Part shown: positions 51,525 to 63,891 of the stretch, one piece after another
Position numbering within the stretch: position 1 is the first letter of the stretch
How the letters are laid out: each line of letters opens with the position of its first letter
Source: Branchiostoma floridae
Lineage: Eukaryota > Chordata > Leptocardii > Amphioxiformes > Branchiostomatidae
Direction: 5' to 3'
NCBI RefSeq assembly: GCF_000003815.2
Contig: NC_049995.1
Coordinates: forward strand, 4,169,747 to 4,233,746
Length of the DNA: 64,000 nucleotides
Notes under the pieces: generated by a model
The model's input: only the letters and a program-made list of their open reading frames with translations
Told to the model about the DNA's origin: nothing
The model's database searches: none
Program-made: the position numbers and the translations under genes

Positions 51525-52775
51525 TAGTGTAGTAAAGGTGATACTAGTGTGGTGACTGGTATCACTTGCCAAGCTGGCAACTACATTAATGGCCTCCACA
51601 TTATTGGCACTTTTACAACAATCCAAGAAGTTCACTCGCNNNNNNNNNNNNNNNNNNNNNNNNNNNNNNNNNNNNNNNNNNNNNNNNNNNNNNNNNNNNN
51701 NNNNNNNNNNNNNNNNNNNNNNNNNNNNNNNNNNNNNNNNNNNNNNNNNGTGTCAGCATCTGCAACTAAATCAGTTTACCGTTCCAGGTAGAAATGCTAG
51801 GCTAGACCATGTGAAGGTAACATTCTGTATTTGCTTGCAAACATTACCTTTCTAGTGTTAGAATTGTATTGAATGTATTAATATCCTACCTGTTGTCCAG
51901 AGTGACTCGATCTGCATAAACCGTGAGTGTTGCCTTGGAATCGTACCTGTCCGCCTTGGTTTCTACGTGAGTGTTTAGGTTGAATAAGAGCTAGCACCAA
52001 CCTAGCTCATCTTAGCCCAAATCCTACCCTAGACGCCTATGAGCTTCGTTGCCTTGAAATATATCTATGTTGTAATGAAACTACCATGGCATGGCAAAGA
52101 CAAAAAGGCCTGTTGCTTCCCATCCATTTTGATTTTTTTTATGTTTATATGTGGAAATAATTGACAATGAATCAGTTGCCTAGTTAACATTTAATCTAAA
52201 GTAAATAAACGGCCACACGGGCAGAGCAGAAATGATCATAGTAAAAGGTACATGTTTTGCGTGATAAACACAGGAATATGCTACCATAGCACAATATCAG
52301 AATTACACGTTAGTTCAAAGAAAGTCAACATTAATTTTATAAACGGTTGTGTCGTTCACTCAAATGTCTCGTTTCATACACAAGTAGCAAGGCATGTTAA
52401 GACTATGCAAGCCACTTATCTGGTAAACATCAATGCACTTATGGCACTATCTTTTTGCAAAGAAGACTTTGGACGTTTGTCTCACTCTTCCATAATAATC
52501 TTTTAAACGCACTAGTTGACGGCTTGCATACATGATACAGGACTGGATCCCATAATTTCAGATATTTGAACCAAACAAAACATTTGTACATTAACGTTTC
52601 TTATCCACTGGTGATGCAAGTTACCTGACAACAACGTTCTGATTTGGGAACATGAGAACTGAATTATAACTCATATAATGTCCTGACTTATGATATAAGC
52701 TGGATAAACTGCATGTAACAATTTTTCAACTTATAAGGGTTGGAATTGGTTTGAAGAATGTACTCTTTGAGGTTG
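51525..52775. other. Intergenic with a 110-bp N gap
   Basis: No gene is recognised. N at 51640-51749. Confidence 0.4.
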
Positions 52776-55700
52776 TCAATCGATTGCCATGGTACTTGGC
52801 ATGATAAAATCTGGCTTATCAACATCCCCGTTAAAATGTCCCAGAACAGTTGAGAAGAGATTCCTCTCCCAGGAACCCACCCAGGAACTTCTTATCTTGT
52901 TCCCCTTCCTTCTCTCACTCTGCATGGCGCTACCTTTCTGACTATCAACACCAAAGATCTCTCTGATCTTGGAACTGTCAAAATCAGATGGAACATCCAC
53001 ATCAAGTTTCTGTAAAACCTTGAGGACCATTCGTTCTTTGTGTTCCAAGAGTTGGTTGAATGTAAGACACACTTGGATTCCTGAATCTTCTTGAGTGAGA
53101 TCAAATGCTTTTTGCATTTGCATGATCCAAAACGTGACAAACACAAAATGCACGCCGTGTGTGACAGGACATGTGATCATGCGTGGATGTTCAACAGAAA
53201 ATTTGAAGAATGGTGATTCGATCTTAAGCGTTGGAACTCGAAAGAGTACATCCAACCTGAACGTGGTGTCAAACAAGTAGCGCCAATAGCTGCCATTGAA
53301 TACCAGATTGAGACAGGAGTCAAGAAAACCGGGAAGGTCTCTGTACATAAAGATTGTCTTTGCCTCTGGTGTAGCTTTCTGTAAGAGGTCAGCGATGAAA
53401 ATGACCTCGCTTCGAAACTTGTAGCAGATGACTGTCTTTGACGGGTCCTGTTGTTGGAAGCAGAAGTTGAGCAGGAAGACGCTGCATCTCAGCAACATGA
53501 TGATCTCTTCCCTTTCATCCGAAGTGAGGACGTCTCTCGCGCAAACATGCTGATGATAAACAATAAAGATGACCGTTATGACTTTTATCTTCATGATACT
53601 AACAGTAATAATATCACCTTGTTACCGAGACAAAATATACATATCTATAAGCAATCATTTTTCGCAATGTCCCCAGACTTTACATGCGTAATCGTTCAGT
53701 GTTGCCATTGCATTGTTCATCTGTATCACCCCCATAGCTAACTCTGGCCTTTAAACGTTGGACATATTACCTTACCTCAATGATCACATGAAATACGTCA
53801 GGTTCTGAAACGGCCTGCACGTCGTTAAGAACGTCCATAGCTTTACACATCAGCGTTGAGCCACAACGTCCTAAAGCAATCATAGTATAGCACCATAAGA
53901 CTCTACAGATAAACGTATAACTATTACTAACAGCACTTTTTATTTCATTTTATTTACATATATCGTAGAATGATTTTATGTATTGGTTATCTATTTTTTT
54001 TTTTTTTGGCCAATGATACAACTCATTACACGGATCTGCCTAGGCAGCTTTGGGCTGGTAGCGGCAGATCCACAGAGATACAGACGAACATACATCATCG
54101 GTCGACGTGATCGCACATGTTCGCACATGTTAACACACGACGAGGTTATACCGCCCCTTACGGGGTGACATACCCTTTCATGCGCCAGGTCTCCCGTCCG
54201 GGTGAATGATGTAAATCACCGTGAGCCGAAGCTAGGTACTCATTTTCACCTGAATATAGTGAGGAAATCCGTGTAAAGTGCCTTTCCCAAGGCCACAAGA
54301 TCGGTATATACGGTAACACGGCAGGCGGATTCGAACCCGCAACCTCTCGGTCACGGGGCGAACACGGTCCCACTGCGCTACGCGGTCCCACGAATTCCTA
54401 ATGATTTATATTGACAGGTATATATGCCTTAATGATAATTTTTAACTCAATGTTACTTTTTATTCTATTTGATATTAATGTACATGTATGTTTGTGGTTA
54501 CCCCCAGGGCACATCAAAAAGCGCCAAGATAAGGCGATATGTCATCCCCGTTAAAATGAAGAAAAAAAGTCTATCGGGTTAGATAATAGTCCCGATTTCA
54601 GTGTCAAGATGGACAAGAAACAGTAAAGACCCCAATTAAATTCATGTTTGAAAAACAAACTAGAGTTCCACGGCCTCATACCTTCGCTGAATGATGTAAG
54701 CCTTTTCGAGTGAAGTATTTTAGATGCTTCTAATTGATTATAGAAATGTGAGATCATTTGCATAAATTTCGATCATTTCCCCACGCATATAATACAAGTT
54801 ATTCAAAGTGTAAAAGTCTAATCTTAGTAAAGAAGACTATTGTAGCATTTCCTTATAAATTATATGAACGAGGCCCTCATCTACGTCTGATAACAAATAC
54901 TATCTGATGACAAATGATGATGATGATGTCTGATAAAGTTCACATTCTTTTACTGACTTATTAGCTTCGCCAAGAAGCTTATGTTTTTGCCGACTTGGGT
55001 CTGTATGTAGGTCAACAGGATATAACTCGAGAAATTGTGGATGGAACTTTTTTATTTTTTGCAGGTGTGTAGCGGTTGCTTAAAGGCATGCCTAGTTCGA
55101 AAATGGGTTACCTGGCGTTTTCCTATGGTACATTAGCGAGCTTAGTATTTTTTTTGGTGTTTTTTCGGGAGGCATAAGTCAAAATGTAGCTGGGCGATTT
55201 CCACGATATTTGGCAGGTCTGTAGCGGCTGTGGAAAGGATTGCCATGTGCGAGAATGGTTTAGCTACCTTTTACCTATGGTGCTGTAGCTGGCTTTGTAT
55301 GTAAGTGCGTTTGTCTGTAAGCAAGATAACTCGAGATGTTCTTGATGGATGTTAATGATATTTGGTTGATAGGTAGGGGACACAGAAAGGAAGGTCAAGT
55401 TCGATAATGGGCCTCCTGGCAAATTGTTTTGGTACTGCAAGTGAGCATCAAAGTTTGCGCCTAAATTTTCCAGAAGTGCCAGGTTCGTGATTTTTTACTG
55501 GTGGATAGCTGTTGGTACTAGGAGTCAATGGTCTAATTTTGGGCCCCCTAGCAGCTTGTTTGGAATTGCAGTGGGTGTTATATTTCGTAACTTTTTAGAT
55601 GGATAACTCCTGAGGGGATTGATGGATATTTTTTGTTTTTGGTAGGTAGGTACTTTGGATGATTATCAACATAATGAGATGCAAATTATATAAATCACTC

Positions 55701-57651
55701 TGTATTTAATATAATTACTTAGGGAAACTTCTATAACGGTTGAAAAATACTTGTGACGGAGTCACCTGAAAGGACTTGAATCGACCCATAGATGTCTAAA
55801 AATAGAGAAGAAGTAGGTCAAAGGAGCCAGTGGAAGCAGGGGATCCCTGATAAACAGACGTTGTCTTGGAAGCATGAAATTCTGATTGACCAGGGATGTT
55901 ACTAGGTCATCCGTGTACTATTCCGCCAGGATGGAGTCTGGTAGAGACTACTGGCTGAAAAATGCCTATAAATGGTCATGGTTCATGTTAGCAAAATACA
56001 AAGCCTGACCGTGTCCAACACGTATCTATAGAATTAAGCAATTAAATAGCTTGCTGAATTGATGTCAATACGACGGCACACAGCAAAGGATTCATAGCAG
56101 TTGAAATATAACATATCTATATACAAGTGTTGCTTATATCTATATACAGATCAACAATAAAAGCAACACTATATCATGGGAACGGTAAAAATGTAGTAGA
56201 GGGAACTTGACGAATATCACTTGATATAAAGATGTAGAGCTAATATCTACTAGACACTTCAGGTGTATTTTCTTATGATGGACTGCAAGGAAACTTGGTG
56301 TTCCATGTGCCAGTAACACTACATGGGTCTAAACAAACGAATAAGTACTATGTAAAGTCAGTAATATAACATAATTGAACAATGACGGCTTGTAACACAT
56401 AGTACTTACATCTGTGAACTAGGTTAAAACAACAAGTGACCAAGTGCTGGGACAAGACAAACCCAACATGTTGAAGAACAGCACTTAGGTCAAAAGGGTC
56501 ACCGTCAATTATCCACGCATTCCTCAACTCTTAACAGAGATGTCATGTTGTAAGGGAAAGGTCGGCTAGAAAGAACTGACATCATTGCGAGAAATACAAA
56601 TCGCCAAAGGTGACAGGCGGCTGTCATCGGACAGTCGCAGAAATCATAACCTTGGACTCTGTAAAATACCTCTGACTAAACTCGCGACTGCAAAACTTTA
56701 CTTTCTATTTTCATGAGATTGAAACAAACGTTCACCAAGGCGGGGGTCGTAGCAATCCTTACATATGGCCCTTAGATGACCCTTGGTGAGTTAAAAAGTT
56801 CCGTAAATTGGAAGGAACAACTGTTACAGTGGCCGGGGTTTGGTGAGTGACGAATGCAATTATCGGCGTGACTTCCTGTGGTTTCCAGGTTTCCAAGACC
56901 TACCCACATACCAACTATCACTTCAATCCATTCAGCCGGTCTTCAATTTGCTGGTTTCTACATACATACATACATACATACATACATACATACATACAAA
57001 CGCTACCCAAAACATAACCAGCTCTCCGAAAGTAATTATGACAACACAAAATAGAACAGTAACCTCATACCTGTACAAATTGTTCTGATTATGCAAAGAC
57101 ATTCATTCACATCGCCAAAACATTTGCTGCATTATGTACACCGACAGAATAGACTAATCTACTCACAATGTTCATAATCCAACCAACCACTACATGATGT
57201 GACTAGATAACATATGGACTTATACACATTAATCATTCAAAAAGAACTATCTTCCATAGAAATTGTTTATTTGGCGAAGATATGTGTTCGAGGAACTCTA
57301 GTTACTAATGCCGTAGCCTCTTTTGCAGTCTTCGAGGTCTGGCTTATGTTAGTTAGGGTGGGGGTGGGGGGATTCGCTAGTTTCACAGTTGACAAAGGTT
57401 CTCTAATGGTGGAAAATGGAGTTTGTCCTCCCTTCCACAACAAACTCTCCTCCACGGTAAACTTCTTTTCTAGACAAACTTCCGTCACCGGTAAACTACA
57501 CATAAAATTAGTGCTGTGGAAATTAGCTCTTACCAGTGTTGTACAGGAACATGTTCTGAACCATTGACTGAGTTCCTGTCAGAGCTTCAGCCACTTCTGG
57601 AAGCGCACTAAAGGGGAGGAGCAACAGTTCCTCTGCGTTTTCACGTTGTGC
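52776..57651 (-). CDS. Sulfotransferase-like protein, three exons visible, first exon(s) not found
   Basis: A PAPS-dependent sulfotransferase-fold protein, judged by motif. Minus-strand exons are 57651-57534, 53900-53776 and 53549-52776. Junction phases agree (CACTG|GTAAG to TAGAG|TC, GAG|GTAAGG to ATCAG|CAT) and give about 338 residues. The 5'-phosphosulfate-binding loop is seen as ALGRCGSTLM (about 48-57 of this stretch). The 3'-phosphate region reads KFRSEVIFIADLLQK, then TIFMYRDLPGFLDS with the expected Arg and Ser. The C-terminus ends PSTMAID. The first visible exon (AQRENAEELLLLPFSALPEV) starts at a splice acceptor, so an upstream exon with the start codon is missing. It may lie beyond 57652, but I could not assign it. 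The large intron 53901-57533 contains a SINE, a degenerate repeat and a microsatellite. Substrate unknown. Confidence 0.75.
53955..54560. repeat. Dispersed repeat, copy 2, containing a SINE
   Basis: Borders TATCGTAGAATGATTTTATG (53961) and AGGGCACATCAAAAAGCGCC (54507) match copy 1 at 36770-37300. It lies in the sulfotransferase intron. Confidence 0.5.
54150..54391 (-). mobile_element. tRNA-derived SINE
   Basis: On the minus strand an A box, TAGCGCAGTGGGA, and a perfect B box, GGTTCGAATCC, are about 45 bases apart, followed by CTTGTGGCCTTGGGAAAGGC, ACTTTACACGGATTTCCTCAC and a body of about 120 bases. The tRNA head does not close an acceptor stem. Fragments with the same order occur at 1885-2045 and 23195-23280. 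It is the best-preserved SINE in the window. Confidence 0.7.
54975..55650 (+). repeat. Degenerate tandem repeat, three to four units of about 160-190 bp
   Basis: Each unit has, in order, GATAACTCGAGA-like words, GATGGAT/GATATTTGG(T/C), a GGTAGG/TGTAGCGG segment, then GTTCGAAAATGGG-like and CCTATGGT-like words (starts near 55020, 55180, 55325 and 55600). The units are strongly diverged. A fragment of one unit lies at 3915-3985. No coding frame runs through it. Confidence 0.55.
56959..56998. repeat. (CATA)n microsatellite
   Basis: Ten perfect or near-perfect TACA tetranucleotides in the sulfotransferase intron. Confidence 0.95.
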
Positions 57652-57652
57652 C

Positions 57653-59047
57653 TGAAAAACACACGAAAAAGAACGCCATACAGACTGTGAATTCATTTGG
57701 TTGATAATTATCAAATATCTTATTAACATTCGAACATGAGATCGAAGACCCCAAAGAAATGATAAAAATCACAGCCGACGTTTCGGTGACCAGAACTAGT
57801 CAGAATCGCCCTAACAAGATGACATACGGTCAACGATACGTTGGCTATGATTCGATGTCTTGGTTATGAATAAAGGACATGAAGAACTTTGCTTTGTTAA
57901 CCTGTAATTGTCCCGGAGCAGGTAAAATTACTATCGGTCATTTCCATGAAAAATGCATGCTTATGCAGCTTTCAATAACTTACACATATAACAAGTATAC
58001 GATTCCTACCATTTATCACATGAATGAAATATGGAAATTTCGCATTAAGTATGCAAATGAAACCGTATTTACAATTTGGGATATGTTAATGTTCCACTTG
58101 CCATCATTTACATATTGTATCAATTGAAAATACATGTCAAACCTGCCCGAGCGACCACCTCTTCTCAGCGACCACCTGGCCATTTCGACCGCTTTTTCTC
58201 GGTCCCGATTTTTAGGAACCAATAGCGACCGCATCATTTTCAAATTGAGGTTTTCATCGATTTTTTATGATAACTACTGCGATTTTGTACCGAAATCGGC
58301 CAGTTTGCGTCGGATTTTGACTGCCATTACGATGTTATGTAAAGATGGCGGCGGTCAATGGGACAGTCTGCTGTAATATGTGAGGAAATTTCTTTGTAAG
58401 AAAATCCGAATTTAGTTGTTATTACAGAAGTTTTTTTAAAAATCTATATCATTATAAAGTGAACGAATGCTGAAGCGTATATAGCCTCATACTTTTTTAA
58501 AGAAAGATCTGTGCAGCCTATACCTTTTTAAGAAAGATCTGTGTAAGTACTTTTGTCTAACTGTACTGTACATTCACCCGTGGGTAAGTACGCTATTGGG
58601 ACATACCGGGCATCGAATTCGAAAGGTGCACCGTAGTTATTTCAGATACGGCGATCAAGAACAACGTATGGTAACTGACAGCATCAAAGTTCCCTTACTG
58701 TCTAAAACGTTAGGGACCGTACGGCGTTTACTGAGGGGGGAGGGCCGGTCGCCAGGGGGGGGAGGGCCAAGCAAAAAAAAAAAATCTTGGGGGGAGGGCC
58801 AGGCAAAAAAAAATTATCCTGGGGGGAGGGCCACGCTATTTTTTTTTTTTCAAGATCCAAAGATCTATAATTCCTCTATTAACTTCTCAAATATTGTGTA
58901 CGTCTATTTGACGTACGTGTCGTAGTATTATATATGAAAATCCGCCGGTCATCGGAGCGAGCAGCGTGTCGGAAATTTTTGCATCCCTAAAATCCCAAAT
59001 GGAATGGCCCAGAATATCCCACAATCCTCTACGCTTCTGAAATCAAC
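57653..59047. other. Region between the sulfotransferase exon and the DDE-like gene
   Basis: The two genes point away from each other. A stretch from 58130 starts ATGTCAAACCTGCCCGAGCG and repeats GCGACCACCT. It resembles the start of the Tc-like MITE at 18792 but has no matching right end. The missing first sulfotransferase exon could be here; I could not identify it. Confidence 0.35.
58734..58850 (+). repeat. G-run/A-run tandem repeat
   Basis: Three units of CTGGGGGGAGGGCCAGGC type separated by A or T runs of 9-13. Four or more G runs lie within 100 bases about 200 bp before a start codon. A G-quadruplex on the plus strand is possible. Confidence 0.7.
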
Positions 59048-62000
59048 ATGGCGACAGCGAAGAAGCGGAAAATCGACGATGTTACTTTTCTTCAGAGGCG
59101 AAGCAATACCAGGGCAGCCAGCAAGATACACCCTCGATTGCGGTTGTCTTTACAACCCCTAGATGTCGATGAAACCCTGGAGAAGCTCAGCGTGATGGGT
59201 GATCGCACAAAGGACGATATCCAGAGAAGAAAGCTGTGGGCCCTTGAGAGAATACTCGACGAGCTCCGGCTTCCAGTAACTGCCAGCGACAAGTGTTCCA
59301 GTGGTTGGCTAGACTTTGATTACGCATATGCCCTTTTCTGCTCGTTCTTTGTGACATCACCTAGCGTAGAATACTTCCGCGATGTCCTTTTTCACGAAGA
59401 TGTTGGACTACCGGTAGTGCTATACACGCGACCTACGGGTGAGCGGCTCGTTATTTTGAGTAACAAATGTGGATCGGCTTCTGTGGACATGGCAAACCTT
59501 TTGTCTCACATGTGTGAACAAGATGATGAAAGAGAACTCCATCAGGCCTCGACAGAAAGCCCTCTGACTGCGGATTTAGTACACCGTGTGCTGGAATCAA
59601 TGACCAATGAGTACGATAGGTGGATGGCCAAACTGCTTCTGTGTACAGATAAGTCAAGGTCGGAAATCTATCAGCTGGGCATACATCCTGATAGGGCCCG
59701 CAAGCTGTTGGTCACCCTGAAAGAAAGGCTGTCTGCATGGGAGGGGAGCAAAATTGCAGCAAAGGATACCACTCACCTAAGGCTGACCAAACGGTTGGAA
59801 AATCTTGAAGAGAAAATTAAGTTGATTGAGCAGAAGATCGAACAAGTCAGTGGAAGGTGGACCGCTGAAAGGATTGGTGATCTACAGGAACAGAAGGTTA
59901 TGCTGGAGGAATCCCTGGATAATGTTAAGAAACTTAAGGTATCACACACTTTACATTGTTTTTTGTGTAGTATATTGAAATATGTTTAGAGTAAATATTT
60001 TCGTGTCAGGTTGAAACAAATCCATCTAATTGAAATGTTTTGCCCTATGGGAAAATATGGTCGAACTACACATTTATGCCAATATAAACTGCTGCTAGTA
60101 TATTTTCAAACTACAAATATTTGGCAGTTGGGTGTCATTTATATTTTACTCTGAATACTCATGGTTTGTATAATGTGGCATTGTTTTTTTTTATATATGG
60201 CAATAGTACAGTCAGATATTGACATCTATTTCACAACATTTCCTAGGATGCAGAGACACCGTACCATAGACAGCGCCTCCAACAGGTCGTCATGCGGAAG
60301 GCAAAAGAGCTGGCAGCAGGGAACAGAATAAAACAGCGAAGTCTTGGTGCTGGTACAGAGCCCAAACTGGATTCGGAGGACGAGGAGTGGATTGCTAAGT
60401 GTATAGGTACATTGACACAATCTCTTCCTTCTGTGTGTTCTATCAGCCATGTCACAAATATTCATACCCGTAGTAAAGGCTTTAAGTTAAACTAAGAGCT
60501 ATATATAGATGAGCTGCCAGATAAAATGTCCTGTTAAAGCCAACTTGTTTTGACAATGTTTGCATGTATTGTTAAGTAAACTTGACATGTTTGGGCCTCA
60601 ATTATGTTTGCTTTTATTAATGTCAACCATGTCTTGCAGTATTCTGTACTACAAAGCGGTCCTCGTCGACTTCACAGAAAGATGAACAATACTATAAAAT
60701 AAATACTTGAAAGAGTCTGATTTTTTGCTTTTATGTTGACTTCAGAGGATAAGACCACAGTGCATGGGAGAAGACATGAAAGTGTGTTGTACACTCACCA
60801 CCGAGTAAAGAGCAGGGATCTGCTGCGACTAGCAAATTACAGGAGGTTACAGCGTGGTGCAACACTGATTCGCTCAGTATCTACCGTCGCAGTAAGATCC
60901 CGACCGACAAATGTCAGATCCAAGCAAGCAAAGAGACATGTAAGTGTTACATGATTGGACCATTATTGATAAGCCTCTGTTATGCTTTGAACTTGTGATG
61001 TTGACTCTGTTTTAATCATCATCATCTTTGCCACTTATCAATGTAAGTTTTAATACATTGTTACCTGTTGATAACAATCCTATAGCAATATACTCCTACC
61101 TCCTGTTGAATATGACATTTTGGAATAGGTTGTCTTTTCTACCTGCAACATATGTTCTACATTTTAGGTTGGCAATACATTGTTTTTATTTCTATACTTT
61201 GAATACTCAGAAAGGGAAAGGACTATGGTGCTCAAAAAAGCCGCCGAAGACCGAAGACAGGGACAATGAATGTACCCATCACCAACGGAAACACGTGGCC
61301 CTGGCTAAGGAGCACCTGTTTGGCAACGGGACTGATGTGTCAAAGAGTCATGGTCTTATCATCAGCATGGACGATAAAGCCTATCTACGTCCTGGGACAT
61401 CAGGTCAGTGACATTGACTTTACACACGCACTAAGATGCTAGTTACACGTTCTTGTGAATAATGGCTTTGATGTTTCATTATTATTTCTTTCTATTTTCT
61501 TTGTGAAATTCAATACTGCGTTCAACTTATTGAATAGATAGTCATGATCTTTTGCTTTCTTTTGCTTGCTTGCTTCTATGCAGTGGAAAACTGTGGAAAC
61601 AGAATTGGTTTGTTTAAATTGCACGGTTGCTTTTGATATTTTTGCAGAGGGATTCACCAGCGCCAGGTGTCAGACTGTACTGCAACTGGCAGAAGACAGC
61701 ACAAGGAAACTCCCACTTCACGACTTTCCGGAACCGTCCATGTACATCACCCCATCAGCTTTTCGGTTGATGAGGAAAGAGTCAGTTGATGCAGGCGGAG
61801 AAAGTCGTCTTAAGTCTACGGATGATGTGTCATTGGCAGTGATTCATCCCAAAGCATACGTCGGAACCAACGGAACGACATGGGGGTCGAACCTAATGCG
61901 CCTGAGGAGGGAATGCCCAGCGGAATTTGAAATCGAGTTGTCACCGGACAACGTCAAGCACAGTACACCAATCCGGAAACTGTGTGCTTGGGTTGGGGAC

Positions 62001-63891
62001 AGTGTAGCCTATTTCATGGACTGCACAATGGAGGGAGATGTCATGAAAGTGACACAAGACCATGACTGCCCCTTCCGGATGTATGAGCTTCAGCGAATAC
62101 AGTCCTTAAAGGATCAAGTCACGCGTGCTACAGAAGAATGGTGCGACGAGAAGGGGACTTTGCCGGGTAGAGAGATCGCGACAGGAAGCGAGGTGGTGGA
62201 CATGGTTGCATCCCTCAGCGACAAGATTGAAGAGGTAGTAGCTGCCCTGTCAGAGTGCACTGGTGCTCCACTCTGGCAACACTACTGTGATGCTATGGAA
62301 ACCTGCTGCACAGTCCAGAAGTTCCTGTCAAATCTAAGGTTACCACAACCTTGCCCTCAACTTCTGGAGCTGACTGACGCAGGGCCAGGTGTAGGCGTGT
62401 CAAACTTTGAAGCAAGTAGTATCTTTTCTCTATCTCTTTTAATATATATGTATACCATATATGTACAGAAATCTACACTTTTGATGCATACTATAGCTGT
62501 GAAGTTTCTAATTTTTCTGACCCTAAGCCTGTAGTTAAGTGAGTTAGCCATACACTAATGTATGAGTGGGTTATGAATATATATCCTGGATGTGTTTTGA
62601 TATCTACCAATTTATTTGGTTTATGATATAAGGTAATATTCATTGATGAACAGTTATGTTATTTTCCTTCTCTGACACAGTGGTACTAAAGCAGGTTTTA
62701 TTTAAAATTCTTAGGTCCGGTTTCGAGCTGCAGAGAGGGCAAGAATCCACTCTACTGACCTTCTGTGCCGTATCCATAGAGCGAGGGAGGACTCCGGCCA
62801 AAATGAGGCGGAACGACTTAATGCGTCTATGGGTAAGTGCATTGATACAAAAATAATCTAATTTACTGTTTTTTAGTCACTTGACATTTTGACAGTCATG
62901 AAATATTCAGGACATAATTTTTTTGTTGCCCTCAATGTGTGACTTGTAGTTCCATTCAGCTCCCTAACAGTGCAGCTTGGGAAATTTAAAATATTTGATA
63001 TTTCCATTTTCAATATACAAGTGTTCGCGAACGGCATATAGCAAGGTTAAAATAGTGGGGCACAACAGAAGCGGTTTAGGCCCTGACATATGCCTATATT
63101 TATTCAACTTTGTATTACATCAATCATGAATTACACTTTCAATGTAAAGGACTTTTGTTTTCTCCTGTAGGTGATGCGATTTGTGATGGTGGAACCATTA
63201 GGTGGCAACACTTCTCTCCGCTCCATGGCCTGACAGAAGAAGACCTGTCGACAATGACAAGGTCAAGCCTAGAAGACCATCGACAGAAGATGGAGGAGAA
63301 AAATGCTTGGGCTGTGGCTGAAGAAATAAGGCTACGAATTGATGATTCACCTGCACCAACAGGTTTCATCAAAAGCTTTATTGTTGACCAACCAGGTATT
63401 GTATGATAACCAAATGGTATAATACACAGACTTGCATGATGTTTTCCTTCTGTTACTTATATCTTACTCCTATTCTACCAGAAAAGCAACCTATTTTCTT
63501 TTCCTGATAATGTCTACTTTTCATATCTATGTTGCAAGAAAACACTACTTGCTATCAAAAAATGTAACTTCTATTCTATCAGAAAACCTTTTTTCATACT
63601 AGAGGTCTATATTAAACAGAAAGGTGGTTCAGTTAACAGTTAACCCAAATATTGGCACACATAACTCAATAATACGTAAAGCAGATTTATAAAAAACTGT
63701 CTTCACTTGTTACTTTACAGGCTCTCAGTTCTTCTTCAACCGGGATCACTTACTCCGGTACATGAAAACAGCCAAGACACTGAGGACATCACTTCCTGGG
63801 TACCACTACTTCCACAAGATTGAGGTCTTCCTTGAGAAACACTTCACTATTGGAGAGCTGTACATGGAATATGTCAAGGGAAGTTGTAAAG
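59048..63891 (+). CDS. Large multi-exon nuclear-type protein with DDE-like motifs (3' end outside window)
   Basis: Exons: 59048-59938, 60247-60406, 60746-60939, 61211-61403, 61648-62411, 62715-62832, 63171-63395 and 63721-63891. Phases agree at every junction; about 905 residues are visible and the gene runs past the window. The start MATAKKRKIDD has a nuclear-import-like KKRK. Residues about 247-298 (RLENLEEKIKLIEQKIEQ) form a coiled coil. Residues 330-415 are basic, with SEDEEWIAKCIEDKTTVHGR spanning exons 2-3. Then follow ECTHHQRKH, MDDKAYLRPGTS (D469/D470), TDAGPGVGVSN (D723) and GQNEAERLNASMGDA (E767). The last three resemble the D-D-E catalytic series of an integrase/transposase, with 43 residues between the second D and the E; the D1-D2 spacing of about 250 is long and implies an insertion. 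Introns split the core. The intron after 62411 begins GCAAGT (GC-AG). No family name is assigned. Confidence 0.75.

Noticed and set aside
54304..54391. Functional tRNA gene on the minus strand
   Set aside because: Both pol III boxes are good, but there is no closing acceptor stem and a SINE body follows.
58130..58376. Third copy of the Tc-like MITE
   Set aside because: The start (TGTCAAACCTGCCCGAGCG) is similar but the rest does not align and no inverted end is present.
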